Shown piece by piece: positions 49,067-59,959 of a DNA stretch of 64,000 nt (within the stretch, counting starts at the first letter, position 1; every line of letters starts with the position of its first letter). Source of the DNA: Acacia acuminata (lineage: Eukaryota > Streptophyta > Magnoliopsida > Fabales > Fabaceae); contig JAFJYI010000023.1 in assembly GCA_019022655.1 (NCBI GenBank), forward strand, positions 930,001 through 994,000, read 5' to 3'. The notes beneath the pieces were generated by a model. It was not told where the DNA came from and ran no database searches. It worked only from the letters and a program-made list of their open reading frames with translations. The position numbers and the translations under genes were made by a program.

Positions 49067-50809
49067 TTAGGACACTTGGGCTAGCGGCCCAATACTATAG
49101 CCCTCTCCTTCCATAAGCTTTGTCGCATCCACCTCACCACTAGGTTCATTGTGCTCCATAGCCTCCATAGGTGTTTCCACCACAACGTCATCATCAGGAT
49201 CATTTGGATTAGCCCAAAATCTCCCTTGTAGCCCAGATGCCTTGTCTGGATCTCCTGGATTGTGTAGCTGACTTGAAAAAGCCTCCAAGCCCAGTTCACT
49301 CCCCATATGAGAGCCCAAACCCGCACCATCCTTCTCCAGACTTTGATCCATGCCCATCCCTTCATTTGAATTACCCGTACATGATGTCGTCATCATCTTA
49401 CTCCCCGTCTCATCCCTCTGTGCCCCATCCCTAGTTTGTTTATCCCTACGTACTCCTTGCGTAACCTCCACCTCAAATTTCTCCCCTTTCTCTGGATTCA
49501 CCCTCTTTGCACCTTGCTTCTTATGTCCATTTTTCCCCTTTTTCCTCCATACCTCCTCCACCAACCTCAGCATGTCCACACTAGGTAGATTGTCAGCTCC
49601 CTGAATTACCATCTTACCCTTATCAATAACCTCCTTTTCCACTGCCTGCCCCTCGTCATCTCCGGCTGCCAAGACCTCAAACTGTGATCCAATCCCCTGC
49701 TTCCGGCCAACACTAGCGACTTGGTCAGTTCCCCCTTTTTTCTTCCTAACTGGTTTATGCACCACCTTCCAAACCTCCCCATCATTGCTCCTATTATCCT
49801 TCTTTGAAATCTCCTTAGCAACAACCCCATCAACATTCCCCTCCACTTCCCCTGATCTAACCCTCTCACCTCCCGAAGTGCAGGCGTCCGTTTTATGTCC
49901 ATAAACCCCACAATTTGTACACAATCCATGAAGTCCCTCATACTCCAAGTAGTGATCTTCTCCATCCATAGAGAATCCTGACATCAGCTTCTTACTTAGA
50001 TCAACTAAGACACAGATTCGGGCATAGTGTCCCCTCAGCTGCCCCGAAGTGTGAATATCAATCTTGATTGTCTCCCCTATCCTGTCACCAATCCAGGATA
50101 ATGCCTCATTGTCATAGTATTCCAGCACCACATTAGGTATACGTACCCATACTGCTACCTTGTCAATGGTTGCACACTTCGGACGAAACAGGGGCTCCCA
50201 TGGCCGGACCGTAAGATAATGATCGAATAACATCCACAGTCCACCAGTCAGGGCATTGAAATAGTCATCTCTGTTCGTCATCTTTACCACAAAGAACCCA
50301 TTACCTATATTGATTACACTAATGACGCCCTTCTTAGCCCAGAGAGTCTGAAGTATCGACAACAATGCCTTGTAGCCAATATTCTGACCTAGGAGTTTCA
50401 CAATCACCGCCTTATTCCACGCCTTATGCAACCTCCTCTTCATTTTGTCAGAAAAGGAAAACGTAGGAAAGTTCCTTGTAGGATCCTCTTGAATTTTACA
50501 CAACGGCTCACAATCGGATTCTTCATCTGACATAGCATCATCGGAAAGCACAACATTATCAGCATGACTTCCAGCCCCATTCCCATGGTCCTTAATCCCT
50601 TGAAGCTTAGCAGCAAAAGATACATCCCCTGTCCATTCCTTCGTACCCACACTACCCAGAGCAGGCCACTCCGTATCCTTCCACAAACCATCTCCATTTT
50701 TAACTTTCTTCGAGCTCCTAATGAGTAAATCATCCTCCTCCAAAGAGGGCGTAACATTCGCAGACTTCTTACCTGAGAGAACTACCGCCATTTTTTCCAC
50801 ACTGCACAA
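49067..50809 (-). CDS. LINE-2 ORF1 (DUF4283, zinc knuckle), open
   Basis: 580 residues, uninterrupted. The N-terminal 110 residues are charged and disordered-looking. The DUF4283 domain is at about 110-240 (FSDKMKRRLHKAWNKAVIVK, FFVVKMTNRDDYFNALTGGL, DHYLTVRPWEPLF, VAVWVRIPNVVLEYY). Next comes a CCHC-type zinc knuckle at about 300-315 (CTNCGVYGHKTDAC, C-x2-C-x4-H-x4-C), then a long Lys/Glu-rich tail. In LINEs this protein coats the RNA and acts as a chaperone. It stops 44 bp before the ORF2 ATG. Translation could also start at M7. It is element-encoded, not a host gene. Confidence 0.85.
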   Translation of the reverse strand: MCSVEKMAVVLSGKKSANVTPSLEEDDLLIRSSKKVKNGDGLWKDTEWPALGSVGTKEWTGDVSFAAKLQGIKDHGNGAGSHADNVVLSDDAMSDEESDCEPLCKIQEDPTRNFPTFSFSDKMKRRLHKAWNKAVIVKLLGQNIGYKALLSILQTLWAKKGVISVINIGNGFFVVKMTNRDDYFNALTGGLWMLFDHYLTVRPWEPLFRPKCATIDKVAVWVRIPNVVLEYYDNEALSWIGDRIGETIKIDIHTSGQLRGHYARICVLVDLSKKLMSGFSMDGEDHYLEYEGLHGLCTNCGVYGHKTDACTSGGERVRSGEVEGNVDGVVAKEISKKDNRSNDGEVWKVVHKPVRKKKGGTDQVASVGRKQGIGSQFEVLAAGDDEGQAVEKEVIDKGKMVIQGADNLPSVDMLRLVEEVWRKKGKNGHKKQGAKRVNPEKGEKFEVEVTQGVRRDKQTRDGAQRDETGSKMMTTSCTGNSNEGMGMDQSLEKDGAGLGSHMGSELGLEAFSSQLHNPGDPDKASGLQGRFWANPNDPDDDVVVETPMEAMEHNEPSGEVDATKLMEGEGYSIGPLAQVS

Positions 50810-51810
50810 AATTCCTCTTTATCTGAAGAGAGATCTTCATTAATGCACCAGTCTTTGGTTTTGGTTTACCGTTTTATTTTTTGATAAGAACATTCATCAA
50901 TGGCAGAATGGGAATGGGCCCTGGCCCAAATCTATAAAGAGAAGCGAAAGACATATCCAATATCACAATTTTACTCATGGGTTTAAAAAAATCACAATGT
51001 TATATTAAATCCGGTTCTAAATATATGATATAGTTCGTAGTACAATTTAGATTACAAACTACTCCCTCCGGTCCTAATTATAGGAGCACTTTTGTAGTAT
51101 GTTCTATGTTTAGAATTGGAGGAGTAACTTTTAGCTAATTCTGCGACATTGGAACTTGGAAATCTTTTGGTTGTTTGTTTTTGTTTTGTTTTTTGCTTGT
51201 GTATCGACATTGCAAGTCTTGTATTTAACGACGATCATGAAAAATCAAATACTAGTATTTTTATGGGGATTTTAGGTATAATGCTTTTGAAAAATCTTAG
51301 TTGGACGCAAAAAGATTTGATTCCTAAAATTAGAAAATGTTGGGTAAAAACAAAGAACATGAATGTGATCATTTGGTTCATTGAATCTTCAGCAATACTG
51401 ACATCACACAAGTACAAGAAATATTGCAAAGTTGACTACAAAAGATCGTTCATGGTGGGCCTAAGAGAGGCCCAATAATAGCCTTGAAGTGGGAAGCCCA
51501 GCAGATGCATGGTCAAGGAATATTATTTAATTATTTCTATGTAACACGAACGGGATTTTTTTTTTTTTTTTTATTCCGGTAGTTTGATTCGTTAGGTTTA
51601 ACCTTGTCTTTAAATTCTTCAAACTATTTATAAATTTTAAAACCAAAATATACAATATTACTGTTTTTCTAAAATATCATTTGAAATAATATGATTATTT
51701 TTCAACATGCTCAGAGATTTTGTCCCCATTTTTGTAACCTCGGCCTAAATGATTAATTTAATAAATAGTATTCATTTTCAACTGTGAGTATTGGTCCCTT
51801 ACAAAGCATG

Positions 51811-52114
51811 GTTCTGGATCCTCTCCTTATCATTTTTCTCTTCATCCCTCCCCATCAGCACATCGTGCCGTCTAAATTCAGATCCAAGGGCCCAGAAATT
51901 TTTTTAAAAAAAACATACTCTCCTAATCAGCTCTCTGGGCCCTTAGATCAGGATTTCGACGGTCAGATCTGATGATGGGGAGGGATGGGGAGAAAGCTGA
52001 TTAGCAGAGTATGTTTTTAAAAAAATTTCTGGGCCCTTGGATCTGGATTTGGATGGTAGGATGTACTGATGGGGAGGGATGAGGAAAAAAGTGATAAGGA
52101 GAGGATCCAAATCC
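51811..52114. mobile_element. Palindromic Mutator-type MITE with empty site in unit 1
   Basis: An almost continuous inverted repeat: TGGATCCTCTCCTTATCA at the left returns inverted at 52092-52109, and CAGAAATTTTTTTAAAAA near 51893 returns near 52013. Flanks are CAAAGCATG (51802-51810) and CAAAACATG (52115-52123). Unit 1 has a single CAAGGCATG (42972-42980) with no insert. No coding capacity. Confidence 0.75.
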
Positions 52115-52751
52115 CAAAACATGATTGAGTGGATGGGTGAATGCTTATCAATTGCGTTCGATATATGAGCCGAAAATGCTGACTCTGATTTAAAACCACA
52201 CATACTTCTTCATTATTTATCTGTGTTTGATATTCTACAAGACTTCAAATATCTTCTTGTGTGCTAGCTGTGAATGCGATAATTATTATTTTTTTTTTTT
52301 AAAAAAGAACGTACATATTTTCTTTTTTGTTGCAATGAAATTATTGCTCAGTTTCCGTGAAGCAATGAGTATTAATATTAATCGGCTAGAAGCAAACGTT
52401 GATCGGAATTGATGCACACTACATCAATATTAATATAAAATGCAAAATCAAAATTTATACAGGGATGTATAATTTATAAAGTTGTAAATACTTATAGGAT
52501 AAAATATGTGATACCCAAATGAGCCTCCGCTCACACGGCACCCACTTCTTCCTTTGGGGCTGAGTTTATAAGATTGATGAGTATGTTTGGGTTTAAAAGT
52601 TCTTACTCGTGTAAATCTAAACAAAATTTTTCTAATATATTTATTTCATATATTGTAAATCATAATCAAAATGTAGTTTTAAAAGCTCCAATCGTTTTAG
52701 CCCATTTATATGATAAGTGAATTACTTATAGTGTTTAACTATTCGGATTTG

Positions 52752-52970
52752 TCAATGAGGAATGACACAATTGGCTAAGGCGTTGGCTTTCACCTCAAAA
52801 GGAAAGAGGTTCGATATCCGCTAGTCGATGTGAGGACGCCGTTGGTGGGCGATCTCTGTAAGTGCGCCATAGCTTATTTCTTTGAGCGCTGGAGGTATCT
52901 TGCCGATCACGATAAGGTATCCTTGTCTACCCCACCTAAACTTTTTAATATATATATATATATATATATA
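52752..52970 (+). mobile_element. tRNA-derived SINE
   Basis: The head has an A-box, TGGCTAAGGCG (52772-52782), and a B-box, GGTTCGATATCC (52808-52819), at tRNA-like spacing. The tail ends in (TA)n (52947-52970). Flanks AACTATTCGGATTTG (52737-52751) and AACTACTCGGATTTG (52971-52985) are a 15-bp target duplication with one difference. The paralogous unit at about 43575-43590 has one GACCTGCTCGGATCT-type copy and no insert. The 219-bp length is typical for plant SINEs. This is not a functional tRNA gene. Confidence 0.8.
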
Positions 52971-53639
52971 AACTACTCGGATTTGCCACATACTCTTACA
53001 AGATGGGTCTCATACCCACCCCTTTGCCTGCGGCTCCCACACACTTTACTAGATTAAAATTTAAAAACAAATATTGCATTTAAACAAAAACTATGCCCCA
53101 CATTGTGTTTTCTGGATGGGCTTTCGTATTTATTGCAGAATGGGAATGGGCCCTGACCCAAATCTATACAGAGAAGCGAAAGCCATACCCAATATCACAA
53201 TTTTTTATATATAAAAAAAAATCACCATTTTACTCCGGCTTTCGAAAAATCACAATGTTATATTACATTTACAATTTAAATGATAAATTATATCCTATAT
53301 TTGAAATTGGAGGAATAATTTTTAGCTAATTCAGTGACATTGGAACTTGGAAGTCTTTTGTTTTTGTTTTTTTATTGCTTGTGTGTCGACATTGCAAGTC
53401 TTGTATTTAACGACGATCATGAAAAATCAAATACTAGTATTTTTATGGGGATTTTAGGTATAATGCTTTTGAAAAATCTTAGTTGGACGCAAAAAGATTT
53501 GATTCATAAAATTAGAAAATGTTGGGTAAAAACAAAGAACGTGAATGTGATCATTTGGGTCATTGAATCTTCAGCAATACTGACATCACACAAGTACAAG
53601 AAATATTGCAAAGTTGACCACAAAACCCGTATATGTGTA

Positions 53640-54138
53640 TATAAGTCTTGAAATAAAATGTCTGCAATTATGTAATAGATTCCCCCTCACATATAGGACT
53701 TTAATGAGGCATGCGCTGTTTCTCTGAGTCGCTGCATAGTCTGGCCATTTACAGAAAAACCCACTGACATTTTGTTTTACGTTTTTTTTTTTATCGATCC
53801 TAAATATAAGATATAGTTTATGGTGCAATTATAAACTATAAATTATGTCTTATATTTAGAACCGGAAGTAATACTAAACAAATGTTGTAAATTGTAATTC
53901 ACTGCGAGTATTTCAAGGTAATATTTTTAATTATATATTACCTCAAGTTCTTAATATAAGTAAGTGCCGATTTGATTTACAGAATTAGAGGTAATATAAT
54001 GCTATGTATTGTAATGTGATTACATGATTTATTTGGTTCGTCATTAGAGAAACATGATACATATGCATAAAAAAGTTTAGTTAGATTACATTGAATATGA
54101 GAATAATAAAATAAGGGACAAAATTACTCCTATCTACA
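53640..54138. other. Intergenic, no gene seen
   Basis: AT-rich, with a short Stowaway-like fragment near 53805-53875 (CGATCCTAAATATAAGATAT and an inverted CTTATATTTAGAACCGGAAG). Confidence 0.4.
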
Positions 54139-54147
54139 TATATAATA

Positions 54148-55270
54148 GGGAAAATTTCATTAAAATACCATTTGAATATGTAAAACCCCCAGAAATCTTC
54201 TGAATTTGCAAAAAGACTGAGAGATACCAAGGTCCTATGAGGGATATGCAAATTCGGGTGAAATTACCTTTTTGCCCTTACTTTTAAATAAATAAAAATA
54301 AAAATAAAAATGCATTATTACCAGTCCACAAACGCGAAACGCGAACCCCCCACCCCACACGGGAACCAAGTAGCCCAACCGTTCCTTTATTATATATATA
54401 CATTAACAAATATATATATTCTTCTTAACATTTTTTCAATGGTATTTACAAAACCTGAAACGCGAATTACAACGTTTTATTTAGTGTTCCTTTTTTTACT
54501 CTCTGATGCATATTTTGTAAAACAAAAAAAAATGCATTATTACCAGTCCACAAACGCGAATTACCAGTCCACAAACGAGAATTACAACGTTTTATTCAGG
54601 GTTTCTTTTTTACTCTCTAATGCATGTTTTGTAAAACAAAAAAAATGCATTATTACTAGTCCACAAACCCAATTACCAAAGTCCACAAAACACACCATCT
54701 TCCTAAAAGGAGAATTATTGAAGCCCACAAAAGAGTAAAAAAGGAACCTACGAATAAAACGTTGTAATTCTCGTTTGTGGACCGGTAATAATGCAATTCA
54801 TTTTTTTTTTTTTTTTATAAAACATGCATCGAGAGAGTAAAAAGGAACCCTGAATAAAACGATGTAATTCTCGTTTGTGGACTAGTAATTCACGTTTCAG
54901 GTTTTGTAAATACCATTGAAAAAATGTTAAGAAGAATATATATATTTGTTAATGTATATATATAATAAAGGAACTAACTTGCAATGTATTGTTTTGTTTT
55001 TGTAAAAAACACCCCACCCCCCCACCCACCCCCATAAAAAAAACCCCCACCCGGTGGCCGGTGGCGCCCTTCGACGTTCGGTGGCGGCGGCCTTCCTAAG
55101 TCGGTGAGGGCATTTTTATTTATTTATTTATTTAAAAGTAAGGACAAAAAGGTAAATTCACCCGAATTTGCATATCCCTCATAGGTTCTTGGTATCTCTC
55201 AGTATTTTTGTAAATTCGGAAGACTTGCATAAAAGTTTAGGGGTTTTACATATTCAAATGGTATTTCCCC
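54148..55270. mobile_element. Mutator-like foldback element, complete copy
   Basis: Exact 9-bp duplication TATATAATA (54139-54147, 55271-55279). Ends GGGAAAA and TTTCCCC begin terminal inverted repeats of roughly 140-150 bp (54148-54295 against 55125-55270) with shared blocks ATACCATTTGAATATGTAAA, AGAGATACCAAG and CAAATTCGGGTGAAATTA-type. Inside is a second palindrome: TACATTAACAAATATATATA (54399-54418) returns inverted at about 54942-54961. Copies of TACCAGTCCACAAACG.GAAT and its inverse lie between. A C/G-rich patch with CACCCGGTGGCCGGTGGC sits at 55035-55100. No transposase is present. Confidence 0.85.
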
Positions 55271-55279
55271 TATATAATA

Positions 55280-55967
55280 CCATACAAGTTCGGTTCATAA
55301 TAATTTGTTCATATTTAATTATGGAAATATTATAGGTTCATGTTAATTTTTAATATTTAATGATGAGAATATTATTTAATGAGAATATTTTTTAATGGGG
55401 AATTATTTTTAAATTTCTATATTAATAATTATTTTTTAGTATTTAATGATGGTAATTAAAATATTTAATATTTAACACCATTTTACGTGTGGGAACTTTG
55501 ATCAATTTAAAGAATTATAATGGCAATAATGTTATTTTCACCTGGTTACGGGATATCACATCCTCATTCATCAGTTCTAATAGTATAATCTTGATTATAT
55601 CTTTAATTAATCAAATGCAATCAGGATTACAAAATTTAACCATCTTTACATTATATAAGTCAAACAAACACTACAATCGATCTATTACATTAGGAGTACC
55701 TAAAATCCTCTGTCGTGGAATCTAAGTAAACGGGCTATAAATCTTTGTATCATATATACATCATAACAGAAACTTTTTAGGCTGTGTACTGATTTTGTGT
55801 TTAGAATTATTTTAGCAGGTATTTGACAAATAAAATATTGGTCAAGGTTCAATAGCAATTATTTTATGGCGGGAATTTAGACATTCGTTAACAGCTTGGC
55901 ATACTCAAAATTATTAATTAGAGTAATATTTAAAACAACACGTGGAATATAATGAAACTTAGTCCCA

Positions 55968-56006
<39 letters not shown>

Positions 56007-56669
56007 ATTAGACCTTCCCCCTAATATTCCATCCGTTTCAAACTAATTGTTATTTGAATGTTTTTCTCACATACTAAAACTCATTTTATTTCATAGTTGA
56101 GTCAAAATATTAAAATACACACCTACCATGGTACCTGCAAGTGTAACAAGCAGCAGAGTTTGATGTAATGCTGTAAGCTCATTGAACCAAACTGGGACTC
56201 AAGTTTCCTTAGATTGAAAGTTACTATATACTTGTTTAAAACCAATATGCTTGTTTACTTTAAACTTCTAACTTTTACCTTTTTCTGTTAACACTGTAAT
56301 CCATGTCATTTTCATAATATACTTGCAAAGTGGATCTTACCAAATGCAAAAAAAAGGTACAATTCAAACTTTTTCTGGTAAGAGTGAAATTTCGTTCGGC
56401 CATGCTTATGAAACGGAGTAAAAAGAAAAAGATAATCGAGTGGACAAATTAAATTCTCTTGTTTCAGATTTACCAAGTGCTCATGAACAAAAATTGTTCA
56501 CCTGCTTTATTGGGTTTTCACCTGTTGGCTCAACAATGAACCTTTTCTTCAGTAAAAACCAAATCTTCATACTCTTATTTTCTAAATAAAACTGAAAAAT
56601 AAAAGCTAGTGATTTCAAGATACAATCTAACCCATTATTCAGTTCTGCATAAAAAGAGATTTCAATTCA
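55280..56669. other. Intergenic, no gene seen
   Basis: AT-rich, with an A-run at 55978-56004. From about 56480 to 56669 it is probably the 3' untranslated region of the coiled-coil gene to the right (minus). Confidence 0.4.
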
Positions 56670-57658
56670 TCATCTTCCACATTTGCTTTTCAAGAGCTTC
56701 TCTTTCACTGGAACTGAGATCATACCCCTCCCATTCATGATCCTTAAACTTTGCCTTAACATGTCAAACTCTGTCTCTGTTCTGTTCTTTTCATTCTCCA
56801 TTGAACCTAATTGAGCTTTAAGCGCTTGTATAGTTTCATCCCTTTCTTGCAATTCCCTCTTCAGATTCTCCATCTGGATCTCATCTTCCTCTGCTTTCCA
56901 CAACAAGCCATCCCCTGAAAAACAAGTTGCCAAATCAAATAATAAGCTCATTTACAAATTTTCCTTAACCGAACCAGACCAGAGCTGTTAACTAACTCTA
57001 GCTCATGGAATTATTTTCACAAAAGAAACAAAACAGAATTAGAAAGCAGAGCACAAACAGAGGATTTAGAACCTAGAACAGAGAATTCAGTTTCAGGGGA
57101 AACTGAAAGAAAAGACAAGAATCTACAAAACTTGACTGTATTATCTGTGAGTGAGAGAGAGAGAGAGAGGGGACCGTAAGTTCTCTGAATGAGGTCATCA
57201 AGTTCAGTCTTAATTGCAAGATAGAGTTGCTTCCATTTCTCCACAGCTTCATCTCTCCAAACTCTCTCTTCCTTCATTTTCTGAACCAGAAGCTTAGTCC
57301 CCATCAATTCCAACTCTTTATAAGTATTGTTGCAGCTATTGTCATCATTGTCTTTTCGAAGCTCTTTGGTTTCTCTAATCTGTTCTTCTTTCTCCTGCAG
57401 AACCTTCCTGAGTTGCCTCACTTCTTCTCTCAGCCTCTTCCTCTCTTGCTTCCAATCTGCCTCTTTGAAACTGAACAACATCATGTCTCTCTCATAGCTC
57501 ATGCTCTCTTCTTCTCTCTCATACGCCATCTTCTTCATCTCCTCCTGCAAAATCTTCACTTTCTCTTTCAAACCCATAAATTCTCTCTCACGAAAATACC
57601 TCCTTTTCTTGCTAACCTTCCCTCCCATCCTTCCAACTTCTGGGTTATAAGCTTTCAC
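56670..57658 (-). CDS. Coiled-coil protein of unknown function, two exons
   Basis: Exons 57658-57175 and 56914-56670 are joined in phase at TAC G/GTCC ... TTTTCAG/GGGAT, giving 242 residues (…QRTYG-DGLLWKAEEDE…). The intron contains a (GA)n tract. The protein is basic at the start (MGGKVSKKRRYFREREFMG) and then almost continuous heptad-like helix rich in E, K, R and L (KVKILQEEMKKMAYEREEES, RLREEVRQLRKVLQEKEEQI, ENLKRELQERDETIQALKAQ), ending VKEKLLKSKCGR. Conserved-looking Trp residues lie in ADWKQERKRL, VWRDEAVEKWKQLY and GLLWKAEEDE. I do not recognise a named family; it resembles plant cytoskeleton- or Golgi-type coiled-coil proteins in composition only. No domain with a known activity is present. 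The intron-spanning reading frame supports a real gene. Confidence 0.75.
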
Positions 57659-59455
57659 TGTAATAGATAGAGTTTCTGTTCCTATAGTGAGCTAGAGAGG
57701 AAACATATTTTGTTCTTATAATGCGGAGGTTTTGTTCTTATAGTGAGCTATAGAAGAAAGATAATAGGGTTGAGGGTGGCGTATTTTCTTAGTGGAGCCT
57801 CCTCTCATTAATAAAAGTAATGATGTTTTTTAAGAAATACTCAAAGGGATGAAGTTAATCTAGCCCACACATGTTTCAGTGAACTTCACTTTAATTCAAG
57901 AAAGGAAGTACAGGCAAAACAGGCTCGTGATCCCATTAATAGGGGCGTCATAGTAAGGGAAGATGACTCCAATTATTAAGCAGGACATTCTGACTAGCTT
58001 CTTCTAAGTTCTAATTGGTCCCACACCTAATTTTGCAAGGAAATAGCAGAAGGCCATGTACTTGAGCATCCTAGAACAGTCACAAAATAGTTTTTCCTCC
58101 TTCAAACTGTCAAACTCAGCAAGTTAAACCGTGTGTATATATTTGAGAGAATTATTTTACAGTCTTATATAAGTAATTTATTTATTAAAAAGTTTCACGA
58201 CAAGTTAAAGATTGCACAGTAATTCTCCCTATACATATCTATATACATGTGGGATTCGAATTGTGGTTGAACTCGTGATGGAATGTTAGAGAATGAAGGG
58301 AAAAGGTAGAAGTGTTGAAGAGGTGGGGAAGAAAAGATCCTATATTTTTGCAGGTAATGTCTTTTATGGGATGCAAGAATTTCAACTCTCTGGTGGGGAA
58401 GCTTAGGCAACCGACATGTTCATATGGTAACAAAAACATTTAATGTTGTTGTTACCTTCTTTGGATTCCCTTCTTAGAAAATGACTTGGTTCCATTTCTG
58501 GTTTTTATGGCCTCCAGTGGGTCCCTTTCTCATTTAATTCTATAATTATCACCCTCCTCCTTCCTTCTCGCTTCCCCATTTCCATTCCCTCACTCAAAAT
58601 TACTATCCTTCTTCACCTTGTTACCTATATAGATATTACTGTATATATATAGACACACACTAATATCATTTATTTTGTTCATGTTCAAATTATCTACTAT
58701 CCAACTCCAACTTAGATTCTCTGCTCATCTTCATATATGTGAATTTTGGTACGTGAAAATGGATTTGAGGAAAGTAAAAAAAGGATAAGAAAAAAAATAC
58801 TGTCATTTGTTTAAAATGATAGAGATACAACCATTAATCTTAAATATCGGAGCTCGTTAAATATTTTATTTTGGTTCTGAAGGTAAGATGATGATAAGAA
58901 CAAGTCTCCAGCATAAATAATAATTAAACGATATATTTTTTTAAAAAACTAAAACTAATTTTATTTTTTCTTACAAATGACGATCAACTTGACTTACTTT
59001 CTTAATTTATATGTGAATATAATTTACCTTGCATTGTCTTCTCAATCGTTGATAATGTTTGTATTTTTGCTTGGGATTGATACAATAAATAGGTACGGTG
59101 TGTGTGGCCTAACACACTCAGTCGGCAAGACAGAAATATAAATCGATCGGACAAGATTTATATTCTTCTACTAGGCAAGGTATTGACCCCACACACCTCT
59201 CCAACTCTAGTGTCAGTTCATGAATATAATTAATGATAAAAAAAGATACTAACTCCGATCCTAATTATAAAACACTTTCGTAGTGCCCTAGTAGATATAA
59301 TTAGTACCGGAGAGAGTATGTTCATGATAATAACATCATCCAAAATATCAATTTATAAAATATTTTCTTTCCAACCAACTATGCATAACATTTTTACGTC
59401 AATATGAGTAATAATTAAAATTAAACAATCTGAATATCTGTCAATAATGCATAAA
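57659..59455. other. Intergenic, no gene seen
   Basis: Includes the promoter side of the coiled-coil gene. A miniature Stowaway-like element lies at about 59248-59320 (CTCCGATCCTAATTATAAAA and an inverted ATAATTAGTACCGGAGAG). Open frames at 58195-58439 are not supported. Confidence 0.4.
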
Positions 59456-59630
59456 CATACTGTTAAACTAAATGGATCAGTATATTGAATCATCTAAACC
59501 AATGTACAGAGATATCCTTATATAGGCCTAGACCACACACACACTCTTGTACACTTCCTATATGAGCCTAATACACAAAGACACAATACTAATTACTCAT
59601 ACTAACACGCCCCCTCAAGTTGAACACTAT

Positions 59631-59954
59631 TTAACACAAAGTGTTCAACTTGAACAACACAAAAAATAAGGGGACAAGGTGAACTAAATTGACCAATTTT
59701 ACAATCACAACAACTCCTTCATTTGAAGGCTCATATCCTTCCCCTTCACTGAGGATTTTCTTAATGATCTTATCATCAGTTACTTCTGAAACAGTCTTCC
59801 AAGATACCAATTCAAGAGTAATATGCAAGGATGCGTTTGGTGGAACTGCACCTTCATCACCATGTGCTGCTTTACCCTTCTTACCAAAACCATATTGCGG
59901 CATCACAATTTCCCTTCCAACAAAATACAAGCACTTCTTCTTCCACCCTTGCAC
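59631..59954 (-). pseudogene. FKBP62/65 (ROF1/ROF2) fragment inside LTR element
   Basis: The minus-strand frame reads PQYGFGKKGKAAHGDEGAVP, then PNASLHITLELVSWKTVSEV and TDDKIIKKILSEGEGYEPSN. This is the end of the second FK506-binding domain and the start of the third of plant multidomain immunophilins of the FKBP62/65 type, peptidyl-prolyl isomerases that bind HSP90. The match stops at IVKLV and runs into unrelated sequence before the polypurine tract. Only about 75 residues are captured, with no TPR region and no complete isomerase domain. It is in frame over its whole length. It may be transcribed from the LTR but cannot be a working isomerase. Confidence 0.8.
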
Positions 59955-59959
59955 TTTCT

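Larger units (their letters stand above)
44879..50845 (-). mobile_element. Full-length L1-type LINE (LINE-2 of window)
   Basis: Target duplication CACCAGTCTTTGGTTTT (17 bp) at 44862-44878 and 50846-50862, identical. The poly(A) tail is the T-run at 44879-44902 on the plus strand. ORF1 (50809-49067) is open and ORF2 (49022-44917) is broken by a few point changes. The order gag-like ORF1, endonuclease, RT, zf-RVT, RNase H is that of plant L1 elements with an RNase H domain. It differs clearly in sequence from the LINE at 3537-9890, so two families are present. It interrupts unit 1 of a tandem duplication. Confidence 0.95.
42585..51440 (+). repeat. Tandem duplication, unit 1 (interrupted by LINE)
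   Basis: Unit 1 comprises 42585-44878 and, beyond the LINE at 44879-50845, its continuation to 51440. Matching blocks in unit 2 are AGAGAGGCCCAA.AATAGCC (42612 / 51464), GATATATGAGCCGAAAATGC (43025 / 52162), AATGCCCCACATT-type (44289 / 53091), GAATGGGAATGGGCCCTG (50903 / 53138) and TTAACGACGATCATGAAAAA (51227 / 53408). Sequence similarity is high in the last block. Unit 1 has a dispersed element at 43644-44206 and the LINE, neither of which is in unit 2. Confidence 0.8.
51443..53630 (+). repeat. Tandem duplication, unit 2
   Basis: Begins AAGATCGTTCATGGTGGGCC (unit 1: AGATCGTCCATGGTGG at 42593) and ends CAAAGTTGACCACAAAA (unit 1 end: CAAAGTTGACTACAAAA at 51427). It carries two insertions missing from unit 1: a palindromic MITE at 51811-52114 and a SINE at 52752-52970. 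The open frame at 53334-53651 is nearly the same as one at 51149-51478, but this reflects the recent duplication and no protein family is recognised. Confidence 0.8.

Noticed and set aside
49081..49604. Several plus- and minus-strand frames overlapping LINE-2 ORF1
   Set aside because: Shadows of the 580-codon ORF1; only ORF1 has DUF4283 and the zinc knuckle.
51149..51478. Open frame conserved with 53334-53651 (SLVFNDDHEKSNTSIFMGIL...)
   Set aside because: Similarity is explained by the recent tandem duplication. The two frames differ at their ends, have no recognisable domain, and are not supported as a gene.
52766..52820. Possible tRNA gene
   Set aside because: A- and B-boxes are present but no complete cloverleaf or acceptor stem; flanking target duplications and a TA tail show it is a SINE.
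42585..53630. Regularly spaced repeats considered as a CRISPR-like array
   Set aside because: Eukaryotic DNA; the repeats are a two-unit segmental duplication and MITEs with no short direct-repeat and spacer pattern.
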